Shown here in pieces: positions 44,700 to 53,341 of a stretch of 64,000 nt of DNA (positions within the stretch are counted from its first letter, which is position 1; each line of letters begins with the position of its first letter). A model generated the notes under the pieces. That model had not been told where the DNA came from. It made no database searches and saw only the letters and a list, made by a program, of their open reading frames with translations. A program made the position numbers and the translations under genes. Origin of the DNA: Aquabacterium sp. A3. GTDB lineage: Bacteria; Pseudomonadota; Gammaproteobacteria; Burkholderiales; Burkholderiaceae_C. The stretch covers positions 1,488,001-1,552,000 of the forward strand of contig NZ_JBBPEV010000001.1 in the NCBI RefSeq assembly GCF_038069945.1, in the 5' to 3' direction.

Positions 44700-44918
44700 A
44701 TGGTCATGCCCCCCTCCCTCAAGAACGCCCTGCTGCACAGCCTGGCCGCCACCGCTGTGGCGGGCGTGGTCGTGGCGGTGCTGTGGGCAGCCCCCCGCTG
44801 GCCCACCGTGGCCGCCCTGGCCGACCACGTGGGCGAGCCCGGCGTCAACCTGGGCGTGCTGGCCCTCGGCCTGGTGGTGATGGTTCGGCTGCTGGCCCGC
44901 TGGCGCCTGCGCCCCTGA
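44700..44918 (+). CDS. Small two-helix membrane protein, hypothetical
   Basis: This possible 72-aa protein has two predicted membrane helices (~15-31, ATAVAGVVVAVLWAA; ~48-65, NLGVLALGLVVMVRLLA) and a basic C-terminus. It follows the kinase gene by 36 nt. I see no strong ribosome binding site (ATG 44700; another ATG two codons later) and do not recognise the family. It could be spurious in this GC-rich sequence, but two clean hydrophobic helices favour a real gene. Confidence 0.4.
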   Translation: MVMPPSLKNALLHSLAATAVAGVVVAVLWAAPRWPTVAALADHVGEPGVNLGVLALGLVVMVRLLARWRLRP

Positions 44919-45068
44919 GCACGGTCGCCACTGTCGCGCATTCAACCCTTCTCGCACAGTGTTTCTACGGAGATGGCGCCCGCCATCCTCGCCAGGCCCC
45001 CGGTGTAACCCGATGATGCAGGCCCGTTCCTGTCACCCATCCCATCCACCGACCTTCATCGGCCTGCC

Positions 45069-46919
45069 GTGCAAACCACTCCTGCTGTACCCGACTCCAA
45101 CGCCGCCGCCAACCCGGGCACCATCGGACTGCTGACCTGGCTGGGTGCCGGGCTGCGCATGGCGCCCGAGTTGCCCATCCTGGTGCCTGGCCTGCTGCGC
45201 CTGGCATTTTTGCGCCCCCACCAGACGGGCTCCATCGGCCTGACGTTCGAACGGCAGACCGCACGACACCCGGGCCGACCGGCCTTGCGTTTTGAAGACC
45301 GCGTCTGGACCTACCAGGAGCTCAACGCCTGGGCCAACCAGTTGGCCCACAGCCTGAAACAGGCCGGCGTGCGCACCGGCGACGCCGTGGGCCTGCTGAT
45401 GGAAAACCGCGCCGAGGTGCTGGCCTACACCCTGGGCATCGTCAAGCTGGGCGCCACGGTCACCCTGCTCAATCACAACTTGCGCGGCGACTCGCTGGCC
45501 CACACCCTGCGCATCACGGGCCCCCGCATCGTGCTGCTGGGCGCCGAGTGCGAAGACGCCGCACACTCGCTGAGCCCGGAGCAACTCGCCGCCCACCCCA
45601 TCACGTGGTGGTGGGACGGCGACGGCCCGGCGCCGCACGGCTGGAAACACCTGCGCGACGACATCGCCCGCGCCCCGCGCACCAACCTGCCCGAGACCGC
45701 GCAGATCACGCTCAAGCAAGCGGCCTTCCACATCTTCACCTCGGGCACCACCGGCATGCCCAAGGCCTCGGTGATGTCGCATTACCGCTGGCACCGTTGC
45801 CTGTATGGTCTGGGCGTGCTGGGCTTGAGGCTGCGCCAGGATGACGTGCTGTACTGCGCGCTGCCGCTGTACCACAACAACGCGCTGACCGTGTCCTGGG
45901 GGGCCACCGTGGGCGCGGGCGCCTGTCTGGCCCTGGCCCGCAAGTTCAGCGTGTCGGGCTTCTGGGGCGACATCGACCGCCACCGCGCCACCGCCTTCAC
46001 CTACATCGGCGAGCTGTGCCGCTACCTGCTCAACCAGCCCCCCAAGCCCGATGACGCCCGCCATGGTGTGCGCGCCATCATCGGCAACGGCCTGCGCCCT
46101 GACATCTGGCCGGCGTTTCAGCAGCGCTTCGGCATCAAGCACGTGGCCGAGTTCTACGCCGCCAGCGAGTGCAACCTCGCCTTCGTGAACGCCCTGAACA
46201 TGCCCGCCAGTGCCGGCATGTGCCCCCTGTCGTTCGCCATCGCCGCCTTCGACGTGGCCGAAGAGCAACCCATCCGTGCCCAGAACGGCCAAGGCTTCAT
46301 GCGCCAGGTCGGCAAGGGCGAAGTCGGGCTGCTGCTCACCGAGATCACCGACAAGGCCCCGCTGGACGGCTACACCGACGCCAAGGCCACCGAGGCCAAG
46401 GTGTACCGCAACGTGTTCAAAACAGGCGACGCCTGGTTCAACACCGGCGATCTGGTGCGCGACCAGGGCTTTGGCCACATCCAGTTCGTCGACCGCGTAG
46501 GCGACACCTTCCGCTGGAAGGGCGAGAACGTGGCCACCACGGAGGTGGAAGCCGCCCTGTGCCAGCAAGCCGGCATCCAGGAGGCCGTGGTGTACGGCGT
46601 GCAGATCCCGGGGGCCGATGGCCGCGCGGGCATGGCCGCCGTGCAACTGGACGAGGGGGTGCACACCATTGACGGCGCGGCGCTGATGGCCGGGCTCAAG
46701 GCCACCTTGCCCAAGTATGCGGTGCCCCTGTTCTTGCGTGTGCGCGACACCCACGAGGTCACGGCCACCTTCAAGCACCGCAAGGTCGAGCTCAAACGCG
46801 AGGCCTTCGACCCGGCCCAGGTGAGTGATGCCCTGTGGGTGTTGACGCCCACGGGCTACACGCCCCTGAGCAGCGAGCACCTGAACGCCATTCAATCGGG
46901 ACAGTTCCGCTTCGAATAA
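45069..46919 (+). CDS. Long-chain acyl-CoA synthetase
   Basis: This 616-aa AMP-binding enzyme activates fatty acids to acyl-CoA. The adenylate motif is FTSGTTGMPKAS (~228-239). Others are NTGDLVRDQGFGHIQFVDR and the C-terminal GENVATTEVE. The layout with an N-terminal LLTWLGAGLRM segment resembles the FATP/very-long-chain group. The likely start is GTG 45069. It is followed by two acyl-CoA dehydrogenase genes in the same orientation, suggesting a beta-oxidation unit, possibly for acids from AlkB-oxidised alkanes. Confidence 0.9.
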   Translation: MQTTPAVPDSNAAANPGTIGLLTWLGAGLRMAPELPILVPGLLRLAFLRPHQTGSIGLTFERQTARHPGRPALRFEDRVWTYQELNAWANQLAHSLKQAGVRTGDAVGLLMENRAEVLAYTLGIVKLGATVTLLNHNLRGDSLAHTLRITGPRIVLLGAECEDAAHSLSPEQLAAHPITWWWDGDGPAPHGWKHLRDDIARAPRTNLPETAQITLKQAAFHIFTSGTTGMPKASVMSHYRWHRCLYGLGVLGLRLRQDDVLYCALPLYHNNALTVSWGATVGAGACLALARKFSVSGFWGDIDRHRATAFTYIGELCRYLLNQPPKPDDARHGVRAIIGNGLRPDIWPAFQQRFGIKHVAEFYAASECNLAFVNALNMPASAGMCPLSFAIAAFDVAEEQPIRAQNGQGFMRQVGKGEVGLLLTEITDKAPLDGYTDAKATEAKVYRNVFKTGDAWFNTGDLVRDQGFGHIQFVDRVGDTFRWKGENVATTEVEAALCQQAGIQEAVVYGVQIPGADGRAGMAAVQLDEGVHTIDGAALMAGLKATLPKYAVPLFLRVRDTHEVTATFKHRKVELKREAFDPAQVSDALWVLTPTGYTPLSSEHLNAIQSGQFRFE

Positions 46920-47016
46920 CGACGAGGATGGAACGCGGCTCGACATGCGCTCCAGACTCGACGACCATGACACTTCACACCACATTCGCTCAGCGAAACC
47001 TTCACGGAGACACCCC

Positions 47017-48339
47017 ATGAGCAACATCGTCCGCATGGGCCTGCGCACCCTGCGCAAGGTCGCGGCCTCGCCTCAGCTCGACAAATCCGGGCTGCGCGGC
47101 CCCACCCAGCGCCTGATTTACGAGGGCACCAAGCTGGGCTTCAAGTCCATCGCCACGGCCAGCCGTGGTTTCAAGCTGGTGCAAGGCGTGGGGTCGGCTC
47201 AACGTCCGCAGCGCAAAACCGCCACCGACCTGTTCGACCTGCGCCCCGACGACGAACAGACCATGATGATGGAGGCCATGCGCGTGTTCGCCGACGAACA
47301 ACTGCGCCCCGCCGCCACACAGGCCGATGCCGACGGTCGACTGGCTCCGTCGCTGGCCACCGCCTTCGCCGAACTGGGCGTGGCCTCGCTGGCCGTGCCC
47401 GATGAGCTGGGGGGATCGGGCTCGTCATATGCCGTGATGACCCAGGTGCTGATCGCCGAACAACTGGCCCATGGCGACCTGGGCATGGCCTGGGCCTGTC
47501 TGGCGCCCGCCGCCGTGAGCCTGAGCCTCTTGCGCTGGGGCACCGCCCAGCAGCAGGCCACCTACCTGGGTGCTTTCGCGGGTGAGCACCCGCCGCCCGC
47601 CGCCCTGGCCATCGTGGAGCCCACGCCCGTGTTCGACCCCTTTGCGCTGCGCACCGTGGCCCGCCCCGCGCCCGGTGGTGGATTTGTGCTGGACGGTGAA
47701 AAAAGCCTGGTGCCCGGTGTGGACGGCGCCGAGCTCTTCATCATCGCGGCCGAACTGCCAGGCCAGGGCCCGCGCCTGTTCGTGGTGGAAGCCGGCACCG
47801 CCGGCCTGAGCAGCGCCCCCGAGCCCGCCATGGGCCTGCGTGCCGCCGCCACCGGCCGCCTCAAGCTGGACGGCGTGGCCGTGCCAGCCCACGCCCTGCT
47901 GGGGGCCGACCAACCCGGCGCCTACCGCGAATGCATCCAGCTGGCCCGCCTGGGCTGGTGCGCACTCAGCATCGGCTGCGCGCAAGCCGTGCTCGATTAC
48001 CTCATTCCTTACGTGAACGAGCGCGTGGCCTTTGGCGAGCCCATCAGCCACCGCCAATCGGTGGCGTTTGCCGTGTCCAACATCGCCATCGAACTGCAAG
48101 GCATGCGCTTGCTGACCTGGCGCGCCGCCGAACTGGCCGACACCCTGGGCGCGGACGACCCCGCCGTGGCCGAGGCCATCACCCTGGCGCGCCGCCAGTG
48201 CATCGACAAGGGCATGGCCATTGGCAGCGATGGCGTGCAACTGCTGGGTGGGCATGGCTTCGTGAAAGAGCACCCGGCCGAGCGCTGGTACCGCGACCTG
48301 CGTGCCCTGGCCGTGATGGAGGGCGGGATGCTGCTGTGA
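47017..48339 (+). CDS. Acyl-CoA dehydrogenase-like protein, divergent
   Basis: This 440-aa flavoprotein has a ~75-residue N-terminal extension (LRTLRKVAASPQLDKSGLRG) before the dehydrogenase core. Core motifs include LAVPDELGGSGSSYAVMTQV, RVAFGEPISHRQSVAF and the C-terminal QLLGGHGFVKEHPAERWYRD. The FAD loop normally reading TEPxxGSD is degenerate here (VEPTPVFDP). The chain ends soon after VMEGG, so the C-terminal helix is short. ATG 47017 has GGAG eight bases upstream. It may pair with the next dehydrogenase as a heteromer, which is inference. Confidence 0.85.
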   Translation: MSNIVRMGLRTLRKVAASPQLDKSGLRGPTQRLIYEGTKLGFKSIATASRGFKLVQGVGSAQRPQRKTATDLFDLRPDDEQTMMMEAMRVFADEQLRPAATQADADGRLAPSLATAFAELGVASLAVPDELGGSGSSYAVMTQVLIAEQLAHGDLGMAWACLAPAAVSLSLLRWGTAQQQATYLGAFAGEHPPPAALAIVEPTPVFDPFALRTVARPAPGGGFVLDGEKSLVPGVDGAELFIIAAELPGQGPRLFVVEAGTAGLSSAPEPAMGLRAAATGRLKLDGVAVPAHALLGADQPGAYRECIQLARLGWCALSIGCAQAVLDYLIPYVNERVAFGEPISHRQSVAFAVSNIAIELQGMRLLTWRAAELADTLGADDPAVAEAITLARRQCIDKGMAIGSDGVQLLGGHGFVKEHPAERWYRDLRALAVMEGGMLL

Positions 48340-48390
48340 TCTGCAGCCACGGCTTCACCACGCTCACCACATCCTTCAGGACACCCGACC

Positions 48391-49602
48391 ATGATCCATC
48401 TCGACACCCCCAAGCGCTTTGCCCCGCTGGTGAACCAGGCCCGTGAAGTGGCCCGCCAGGTGCTGCGCCCCATCTCTCGCCAATACGACCGCGCCGAACA
48501 CGACCGCCCGGTTGAACTGGACATGCTGGCCGCCGCCATCAACGGCATGAACGACGCCATGGGCGAAATGGGCGCAGGCGCCACCGGCGTGCGCCGCACC
48601 GCGCCCCGCAACCCCGACGAAAACGCCAACGGCACCAACCTCTCCACCTGCCTGAGCATCATGGAGCTGTGCTGGGGCGACGTGGGCCTGCTGCTGGGCA
48701 TGCCTGGCCAGGGCCTGGGCAACGCGGCCATCGCCTCGGTGGCCAACGAAGAGCAACTGGCGCGCTTCAAAGGCCGCTGGGCCGCCATGGCCATCACCGA
48801 ACCGGGCTGCGGCTCCGACTCGGCCGCCATCCGCACCACCGCCCGCCTGGACGGCGATCACTACGTGCTCAACGGCGAAAAAATCTACGTCACCTCCGGC
48901 GACCGCGCCGACCTGGTCGTGGTCTGGGCCACGCTGGACAAGAGCCTGGGCCGTGCGGCCATCAAGTCTTTCGTCGTGGAGAAAGGCACGCCCGGCTTCG
49001 AGCTGGCCCGGCTGGAGCACAAGCTGGGCATCCGCGCCAGCGACACGGCCGCCTTCATCCTGAAAGACTGCCGCGTGCCCAAGGCCAACCTGCTGGGCGA
49101 CCCCGAGATCCAGGCCGAGAAGAGCTTTGCCGGGGTCATGCAGACCTTCGACAACACCCGCCCGCTGGTGGCCGCGATGGCCGTGGGCCTGGCCAAGGCC
49201 TGCCTGGACGAGATCACGCCGCTGATGGCCGAGGCTGGCCTGACACTGGACGCCGACCGCCCCCTGCACCGCCAGCCCCACGCCGTGGCCGAACTGGTGC
49301 GCCTGCGCGCGGATTACGAAGCCGCACGCCTGCTGACCCTGCAGGCCGCCTGGATGGCCGACAACGGCCGGCCCAACTCGCTGGAAGCCTCGATGGCCAA
49401 GGCCAAGGCGGGCCGCACCTGCGTGGACATCGCGCTCAAGTGCGTGGAGCTGGCCGGCGCCGTGGGCTACAGCGAGGTCTCGTTGCTGGAGAAGTGGGCC
49501 CGCGACGCCAAGATCCTCGACATCTTCGAGGGCACGCAGCAGATCCAGTTGCTGATCATCGCGCGGCGCCTGCTGGGCAAGTCGTCGGCCGAGCTGAAGT
49601 AA
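48391..49602 (+). CDS. Acyl-CoA dehydrogenase
   Basis: This 403-aa FAD enzyme should introduce the alpha-beta double bond in acyl-CoA. It has canonical motifs: AITEPGCGSDSAAIRTTA (FAD loop), YVLNGEKIYVTSGDRAD, HKLGIRASDT and IFEGTQQIQLLIIARRLLG, whose Glu is the catalytic base. Length is typical. It lies 51 nt after the divergent paralogue and should be part of the same unit as the acyl-CoA synthetase. Confidence 0.94.
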   Translation: MIHLDTPKRFAPLVNQAREVARQVLRPISRQYDRAEHDRPVELDMLAAAINGMNDAMGEMGAGATGVRRTAPRNPDENANGTNLSTCLSIMELCWGDVGLLLGMPGQGLGNAAIASVANEEQLARFKGRWAAMAITEPGCGSDSAAIRTTARLDGDHYVLNGEKIYVTSGDRADLVVVWATLDKSLGRAAIKSFVVEKGTPGFELARLEHKLGIRASDTAAFILKDCRVPKANLLGDPEIQAEKSFAGVMQTFDNTRPLVAAMAVGLAKACLDEITPLMAEAGLTLDADRPLHRQPHAVAELVRLRADYEAARLLTLQAAWMADNGRPNSLEASMAKAKAGRTCVDIALKCVELAGAVGYSEVSLLEKWARDAKILDIFEGTQQIQLLIIARRLLGKSSAELK

Positions 49603-49612
49603 CGTCCTGGGC

Positions 49613-50812
49613 TCAGGCCGCGCCCGGCAGGCACGAAGCCAGCCGGCGCACGGCCTCGTCCAGCTGGTCTGGCGACAAGGTGACGAACGACAGGCGCATG
49701 CAAGACCGCAGCGCCGAGGCGACCTGACCCGGCACCCCAAAGGCCTCTCCCGGCACGAACGCCACCCCGGCGTTCAAGGCCTGAGGCAACAAGGCCGCAG
49801 CGTCCAGCGTCGCGGGCCCTTGCAGCCAGAAAAACATGCCGCCCGCAGGCACCTGCCACTGCCATCCCGGTGGCAAGTGCCTCAACAGGGCCTGGTGCAG
49901 GGCGTCGCGCTGGGCCCGGTACCGCTGTCGTACACCCGCCAGGTGGGCGTCCAGGTCAAAGCCTTGCTCCAGCAAGCTGCACACCAAGGCCTGCCCCAGG
50001 CTGCTGCTGTGCAGGTCGGCGCCTTGGCGGGCCTGCAGCAGGCGTGCGCCCACATCGTCCAGCCGCGAGGCAGGGCACACCAGATGGCCCAGCCTCAAAC
50101 CCGGCGCCAGCACCTTCGACCACGAGCCCAGCAGCACCACGTCGTCAGGGGCGTGCGTGAACAAAGGCGGTGGCGGTGCCTGCTCGTACCAGAGCTCACC
50201 ATAAGGGTCGTCCTCCACCACGGGCACCCCCACGGCGGCGGCCCTCAGCGCCAAGGCGCGACGCCGCTGACTCGACACGCAACGCGCCGATGGATTCTGG
50301 TAACTGGGCACGAGGTAGGCCAATCGGTGCCCCGCCCTCAGGCCGTCGGGGAGAGGCCCCTCCGCGTCGGTGGCCCAGGTGTGCCATGCAGGCTGGTAAG
50401 GCGCGAAACTCTGCAAGGCGCCCAGGTAACTGGGTTGCTCCACCAGCACGGGCTGCCCTGGCTCGATCAGCACCTTGCCCAAGAGGTCCAGCCCCTGCTG
50501 AGAGCCCGAGGTGATCAGCACCTGCTCGGGGGCCACGGGCACGCCATGGGCCGACAGGCGCTGCGCCACCCACTGGCGCAAGGCGGGCCAGCCCTCGCTG
50601 GCTGCGTACTGCAAGGCCGACGCGCCACGCTCCAGCCACAGTCGGCGACTGGCTTCGGCCAGGGCCTCGATTGGAAAACTGTCGGGCGAGGGCAGCCCCC
50701 CAGCCAGCGACAACACCCGAGACTGCTGCGTGACCTTGAGGATGTCGCGCACGGCCGATGGCCTCATGGCCGCGGTGCGGGCCGCCAATCGCCAGGCTTG
50801 GGGCATGCTCAT
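49613..50812 (-). CDS. PLP-dependent aminotransferase (fold type I, 2-aminoadipate/LysN-like)
   Basis: This 399-aa class I aminotransferase has LSLAGGLPSPDSFP near the N-terminus and ITSGSQQGLDLLGKVL. YQNPSA and VVEDDPYGELWY follow, with PLP-binding Lys233 in LLGSWSKVLAPGLRLG. These match the LysN/KAT-like group used for branched-chain, aromatic or aminoadipate substrates. It starts 7 nt after the EamA exporter gene and is probably co-transcribed under the divergent MocR regulator. The amino donor is not predictable. Confidence 0.9.
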   Translation of the reverse strand: MSMPQAWRLAARTAAMRPSAVRDILKVTQQSRVLSLAGGLPSPDSFPIEALAEASRRLWLERGASALQYAASEGWPALRQWVAQRLSAHGVPVAPEQVLITSGSQQGLDLLGKVLIEPGQPVLVEQPSYLGALQSFAPYQPAWHTWATDAEGPLPDGLRAGHRLAYLVPSYQNPSARCVSSQRRRALALRAAAVGVPVVEDDPYGELWYEQAPPPPLFTHAPDDVVLLGSWSKVLAPGLRLGHLVCPASRLDDVGARLLQARQGADLHSSSLGQALVCSLLEQGFDLDAHLAGVRQRYRAQRDALHQALLRHLPPGWQWQVPAGGMFFWLQGPATLDAAALLPQALNAGVAFVPGEAFGVPGQVASALRSCMRLSFVTLSPDQLDEAVRRLASCLPGAA

Positions 50813-50819
50813 GCGGGCC

Positions 50820-51803
50820 TCACCTCGCCGATGGCGCACCGCGCCGCAGATGGGACTGCCCGCGCCACACGCACCAGGCCACCCCCACCGCGCACAGCGG
50901 TGCCCAGGCACTGACGTGTTCGCCCAGCAGCCAGGCCGACAGCGCCATCGCCCCGAATGGCTGCAGCAACTGCAACTGACTCACCCGCATGGCGTCCTGT
51001 GCCAGGGCCGCGTACCAGGCAAAAAAACCCAGCCAGCTGGAACACAAGGCCACGTAAGCCAGCGCCCACCAGGCCTGGGGCTGCACGGTCGCCGCCCATC
51101 CCGTGGTCGTGAGCGACCACTGCCACCACAAGCCGGGCGCCGTCACTGGCAAGGCCAGCACCAGCGCCCAAGACATCACCTCGGGTGCCGGTCGCCGCTG
51201 GGCCGCGCGCGCGCCCGATACATAGGCCACCGCCGCGCCCACCATGCCGATCAGCAGGCTGACATCGGGCCACCCCGACCACCCCACCGCCAGGCTGGAA
51301 GACGTGCTCAGGGCAAAGCCCAGCACCAACGCCATGCCCAGGCCACCAAACCACCAAAACCCTGGGGATGGCCGTTGGCCCAGCCACCCGCTGGCCAGCA
51401 CGGCCGTCAACAGGGGCAGCACCCCCGTGATGACCGAGGCATGCCAGGCCGGCACCTGCCGGACCGCCCAACCCATGCACGCCGGGAAGACCATGACCCC
51501 ACCCAGCACCACCCCCATCAGCCAGGGCCACTCTGCGCGGGACGGCCGGCGTGAACGCACCCACCCGAGGTAGAGGGCCGCCGGCAGCGCTGCCAAAGCC
51601 CCACGGCCCAGCGCCACCAGCAAGGGTGGCAACTGCGGCGCCTCAGGCGAGCCCGTGGCCACCCGCGTCATGGGGATGGTCATGGCGAACATGGCCACGG
51701 CCAGCAAGCCCAGCACCACGGGGCGCCATGGTGTGGCGGGCGGGATGGGTGCGCAGGACGTGGCCGGCGCCCCGGTCAAGGGGACTTGATGTGTGCTGTG
51801 CAT
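50820..51803 (-). CDS. EamA/DMT-family transporter
   Basis: This 327-aa inner-membrane protein has about ten hydrophobic helices in two EamA repeats (first ~29-165, second ~185-315). Visible features are GLLAVAMFAMTIPMTRVA, the Pro-rich end of the first repeat and QLLQPFGAMALSAWLLGE in the second. Members often export amino acids or metabolites. ATG 51803 lies next to operator-like repeats shared with the divergent MocR gene. With the following aminotransferase it suggests control of an amino-acid pool. Confidence 0.9.
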   Translation of the reverse strand: MHSTHQVPLTGAPATSCAPIPPATPWRPVVLGLLAVAMFAMTIPMTRVATGSPEAPQLPPLLVALGRGALAALPAALYLGWVRSRRPSRAEWPWLMGVVLGGVMVFPACMGWAVRQVPAWHASVITGVLPLLTAVLASGWLGQRPSPGFWWFGGLGMALVLGFALSTSSSLAVGWSGWPDVSLLIGMVGAAVAYVSGARAAQRRPAPEVMSWALVLALPVTAPGLWWQWSLTTTGWAATVQPQAWWALAYVALCSSWLGFFAWYAALAQDAMRVSQLQLLQPFGAMALSAWLLGEHVSAWAPLCAVGVAWCVWRGQSHLRRGAPSAR

Positions 51804-51826
51804 CTGTGGCAATGTAGGGCTCACTA

Positions 51827-51893
51827 CCAATACAAAACCAGTACAGATGAAAGAACATGTGATCAACCTGTATTGGTATTAGCGCCAATACAG
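51827..51893. promoter_or_regulatory. MocR operator region between eamA and mocR
   Basis: A perfect 9-bp palindrome CTGTATTGG/CCAATACAG (51868-51876 and 51885-51893) with an 8-nt spacer lies 16 nt before the mocR ATG. Related half-sites CCAATACA (51827-51834) and CCAGTACAG (51838-51846), 11 bp apart, lie ~25 nt before the eamA start. Four copies of one motif in a divergent promoter fit autoregulation and control of eamA by the GntR-type domain. The stretch is also AT-rich relative to its surroundings. Confidence 0.7.
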
Positions 51894-51909
51894 CCCATCA
51901 GATTCGACC

Positions 51910-53328
51910 ATGACAGAAGCCCTCAACCGGCACAGCGATCAAAGCCTGACCGAGCAATTGGTGCAGCGCTTTGCCCACCGCATTGAACACCACCTGCTGC
52001 CGCCAGGCACGCGCCTGCCCTCGGTGCGCGAATGCGCTCGCACCCACCAGGTCAGCCCTTACACAGTCGTGGCCGCCTACGATCAGTTGCAGGCCAGGGG
52101 CCTGGTGGAGGCCCGAAGCCAGCGCGGCTTTTACGTGCGCACCCTGAACAGCGAACGGCCGCGCACCAGCCCACCGCCCCGGCGATCACCGTTCGAGCCC
52201 ACCCAGCCCATCGACGCCACCGCCCTGATACGAGGCATGTTCCATGCGCCGGGCCAACGCGCCATGCCGGCCCTGGGCACCCTGCCACCCAGCTGGCTGG
52301 ACGCCGGCATGCTGGGTGCTGCCTTGCGCCGAGTGACGCAGGGCAATGGCCTGGAAGCCCTGAGCCTGAACTACGGCGACCCGGCAGGCGATCTGCGCCT
52401 GCGCCATGCGCTCACCCATCGGCTCGACGAAATCGGCCTGAAGGTGGACCCCGGCCAACTCATCACCACCGTGGGTGGCGCCCATGCGCTGGACACCGTG
52501 TCGCGCACCTTGCTGCGCGCCGGTGACGCGGTGCTGGTGGACGAGCCCGGCTGGGCGGCCGAGTTCGCGCGCCTGCAACTCATGGGCATGCGCATCCTGC
52601 CCGTGCCACGAGGGGTGGACGGCCCCGATCTGAACGTGCTGGCGCAACTGGCGCGCGCCCATCAACCCAAGCTGTATGTCACGGTGTCGGTGCTGCACAA
52701 CCCCACCAGTGCAATGCTGTCGCCAGGCCATGCCCACCAGGTGTTGCGCCTGGCCGAAGAGCACGACTTCCACATCCTGGAGGACGACATCTACGCCTTC
52801 CTGGCCCCGCGACACGCCACCCGCCTGAGCGTGCTCGACGAACTGCGTCGCACCATCCACATCAGCAGTTTCTCCAAGGTGCTGGCCCCAGGCTGGCGGG
52901 TCGGCTACATCGCTGCCCCGCCCTCCTTGGTTGATCGGTTCACCAACACCAAGCTGCTGTCCACACTCACCACGCCGCCCGTGCTTGAGCAGGCCCTGGC
53001 CCACTGCATGGAGCAGGGCCAGTTGCGACGCCACTGCGAACGGGTGGTGAGTCAACTGGACGCGGCTCGGGCCCGGTGCATGCAACTGGCGCGACACGCT
53101 GGCTGCCAGTTCATCACCCCGCCTCAAGGCCTGTTCGGCTGGGTGGACGTGGGGGTGGACACCGAACGGCTCACCCACCCCATGCTGGACGCAGGCTGGC
53201 TGATCGCGCCCGGCACCTTGTTTCTCGCGCAGCGTCAGCCCTCCACGCTCATGCGCATCAACATGGCCACCTCGCAAGACGCGGCGTTCTGGAAAGCGCT
53301 GCAACGCGCACGAGATCAACTGCGGTGA
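51910..53328 (+). CDS. MocR/PdxR-family transcriptional regulator (GntR HTH + aminotransferase domain)
   Basis: This 472-aa fusion has an N-terminal winged helix of GntR type (~12-78: LPPGTRLPSVRECARTHQVS, then YTVVAAYDQLQARGLVE). A linker leads to a full fold-type-I aminotransferase domain with PLP Lys323 in HISSFSKVLAPGWRVGYI and LEDDIYAFLAP. Such proteins sense PLP or amino acids. It is divergent from eamA-aminotransferase, the usual arrangement for a dedicated regulator. Confidence 0.93.
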   Translation: MTEALNRHSDQSLTEQLVQRFAHRIEHHLLPPGTRLPSVRECARTHQVSPYTVVAAYDQLQARGLVEARSQRGFYVRTLNSERPRTSPPPRRSPFEPTQPIDATALIRGMFHAPGQRAMPALGTLPPSWLDAGMLGAALRRVTQGNGLEALSLNYGDPAGDLRLRHALTHRLDEIGLKVDPGQLITTVGGAHALDTVSRTLLRAGDAVLVDEPGWAAEFARLQLMGMRILPVPRGVDGPDLNVLAQLARAHQPKLYVTVSVLHNPTSAMLSPGHAHQVLRLAEEHDFHILEDDIYAFLAPRHATRLSVLDELRRTIHISSFSKVLAPGWRVGYIAAPPSLVDRFTNTKLLSTLTTPPVLEQALAHCMEQGQLRRHCERVVSQLDAARARCMQLARHAGCQFITPPQGLFGWVDVGVDTERLTHPMLDAGWLIAPGTLFLAQRQPSTLMRINMATSQDAAFWKALQRARDQLR

Positions 53329-53341
53329 TGCGTCCGCACAC

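Noticed and set aside
45033..47057. 674-codon minus-strand frame opposite the acyl-CoA synthetase
   Set aside because: Antisense to a clear AMP-binding enzyme; composition is typical of a shadow frame.
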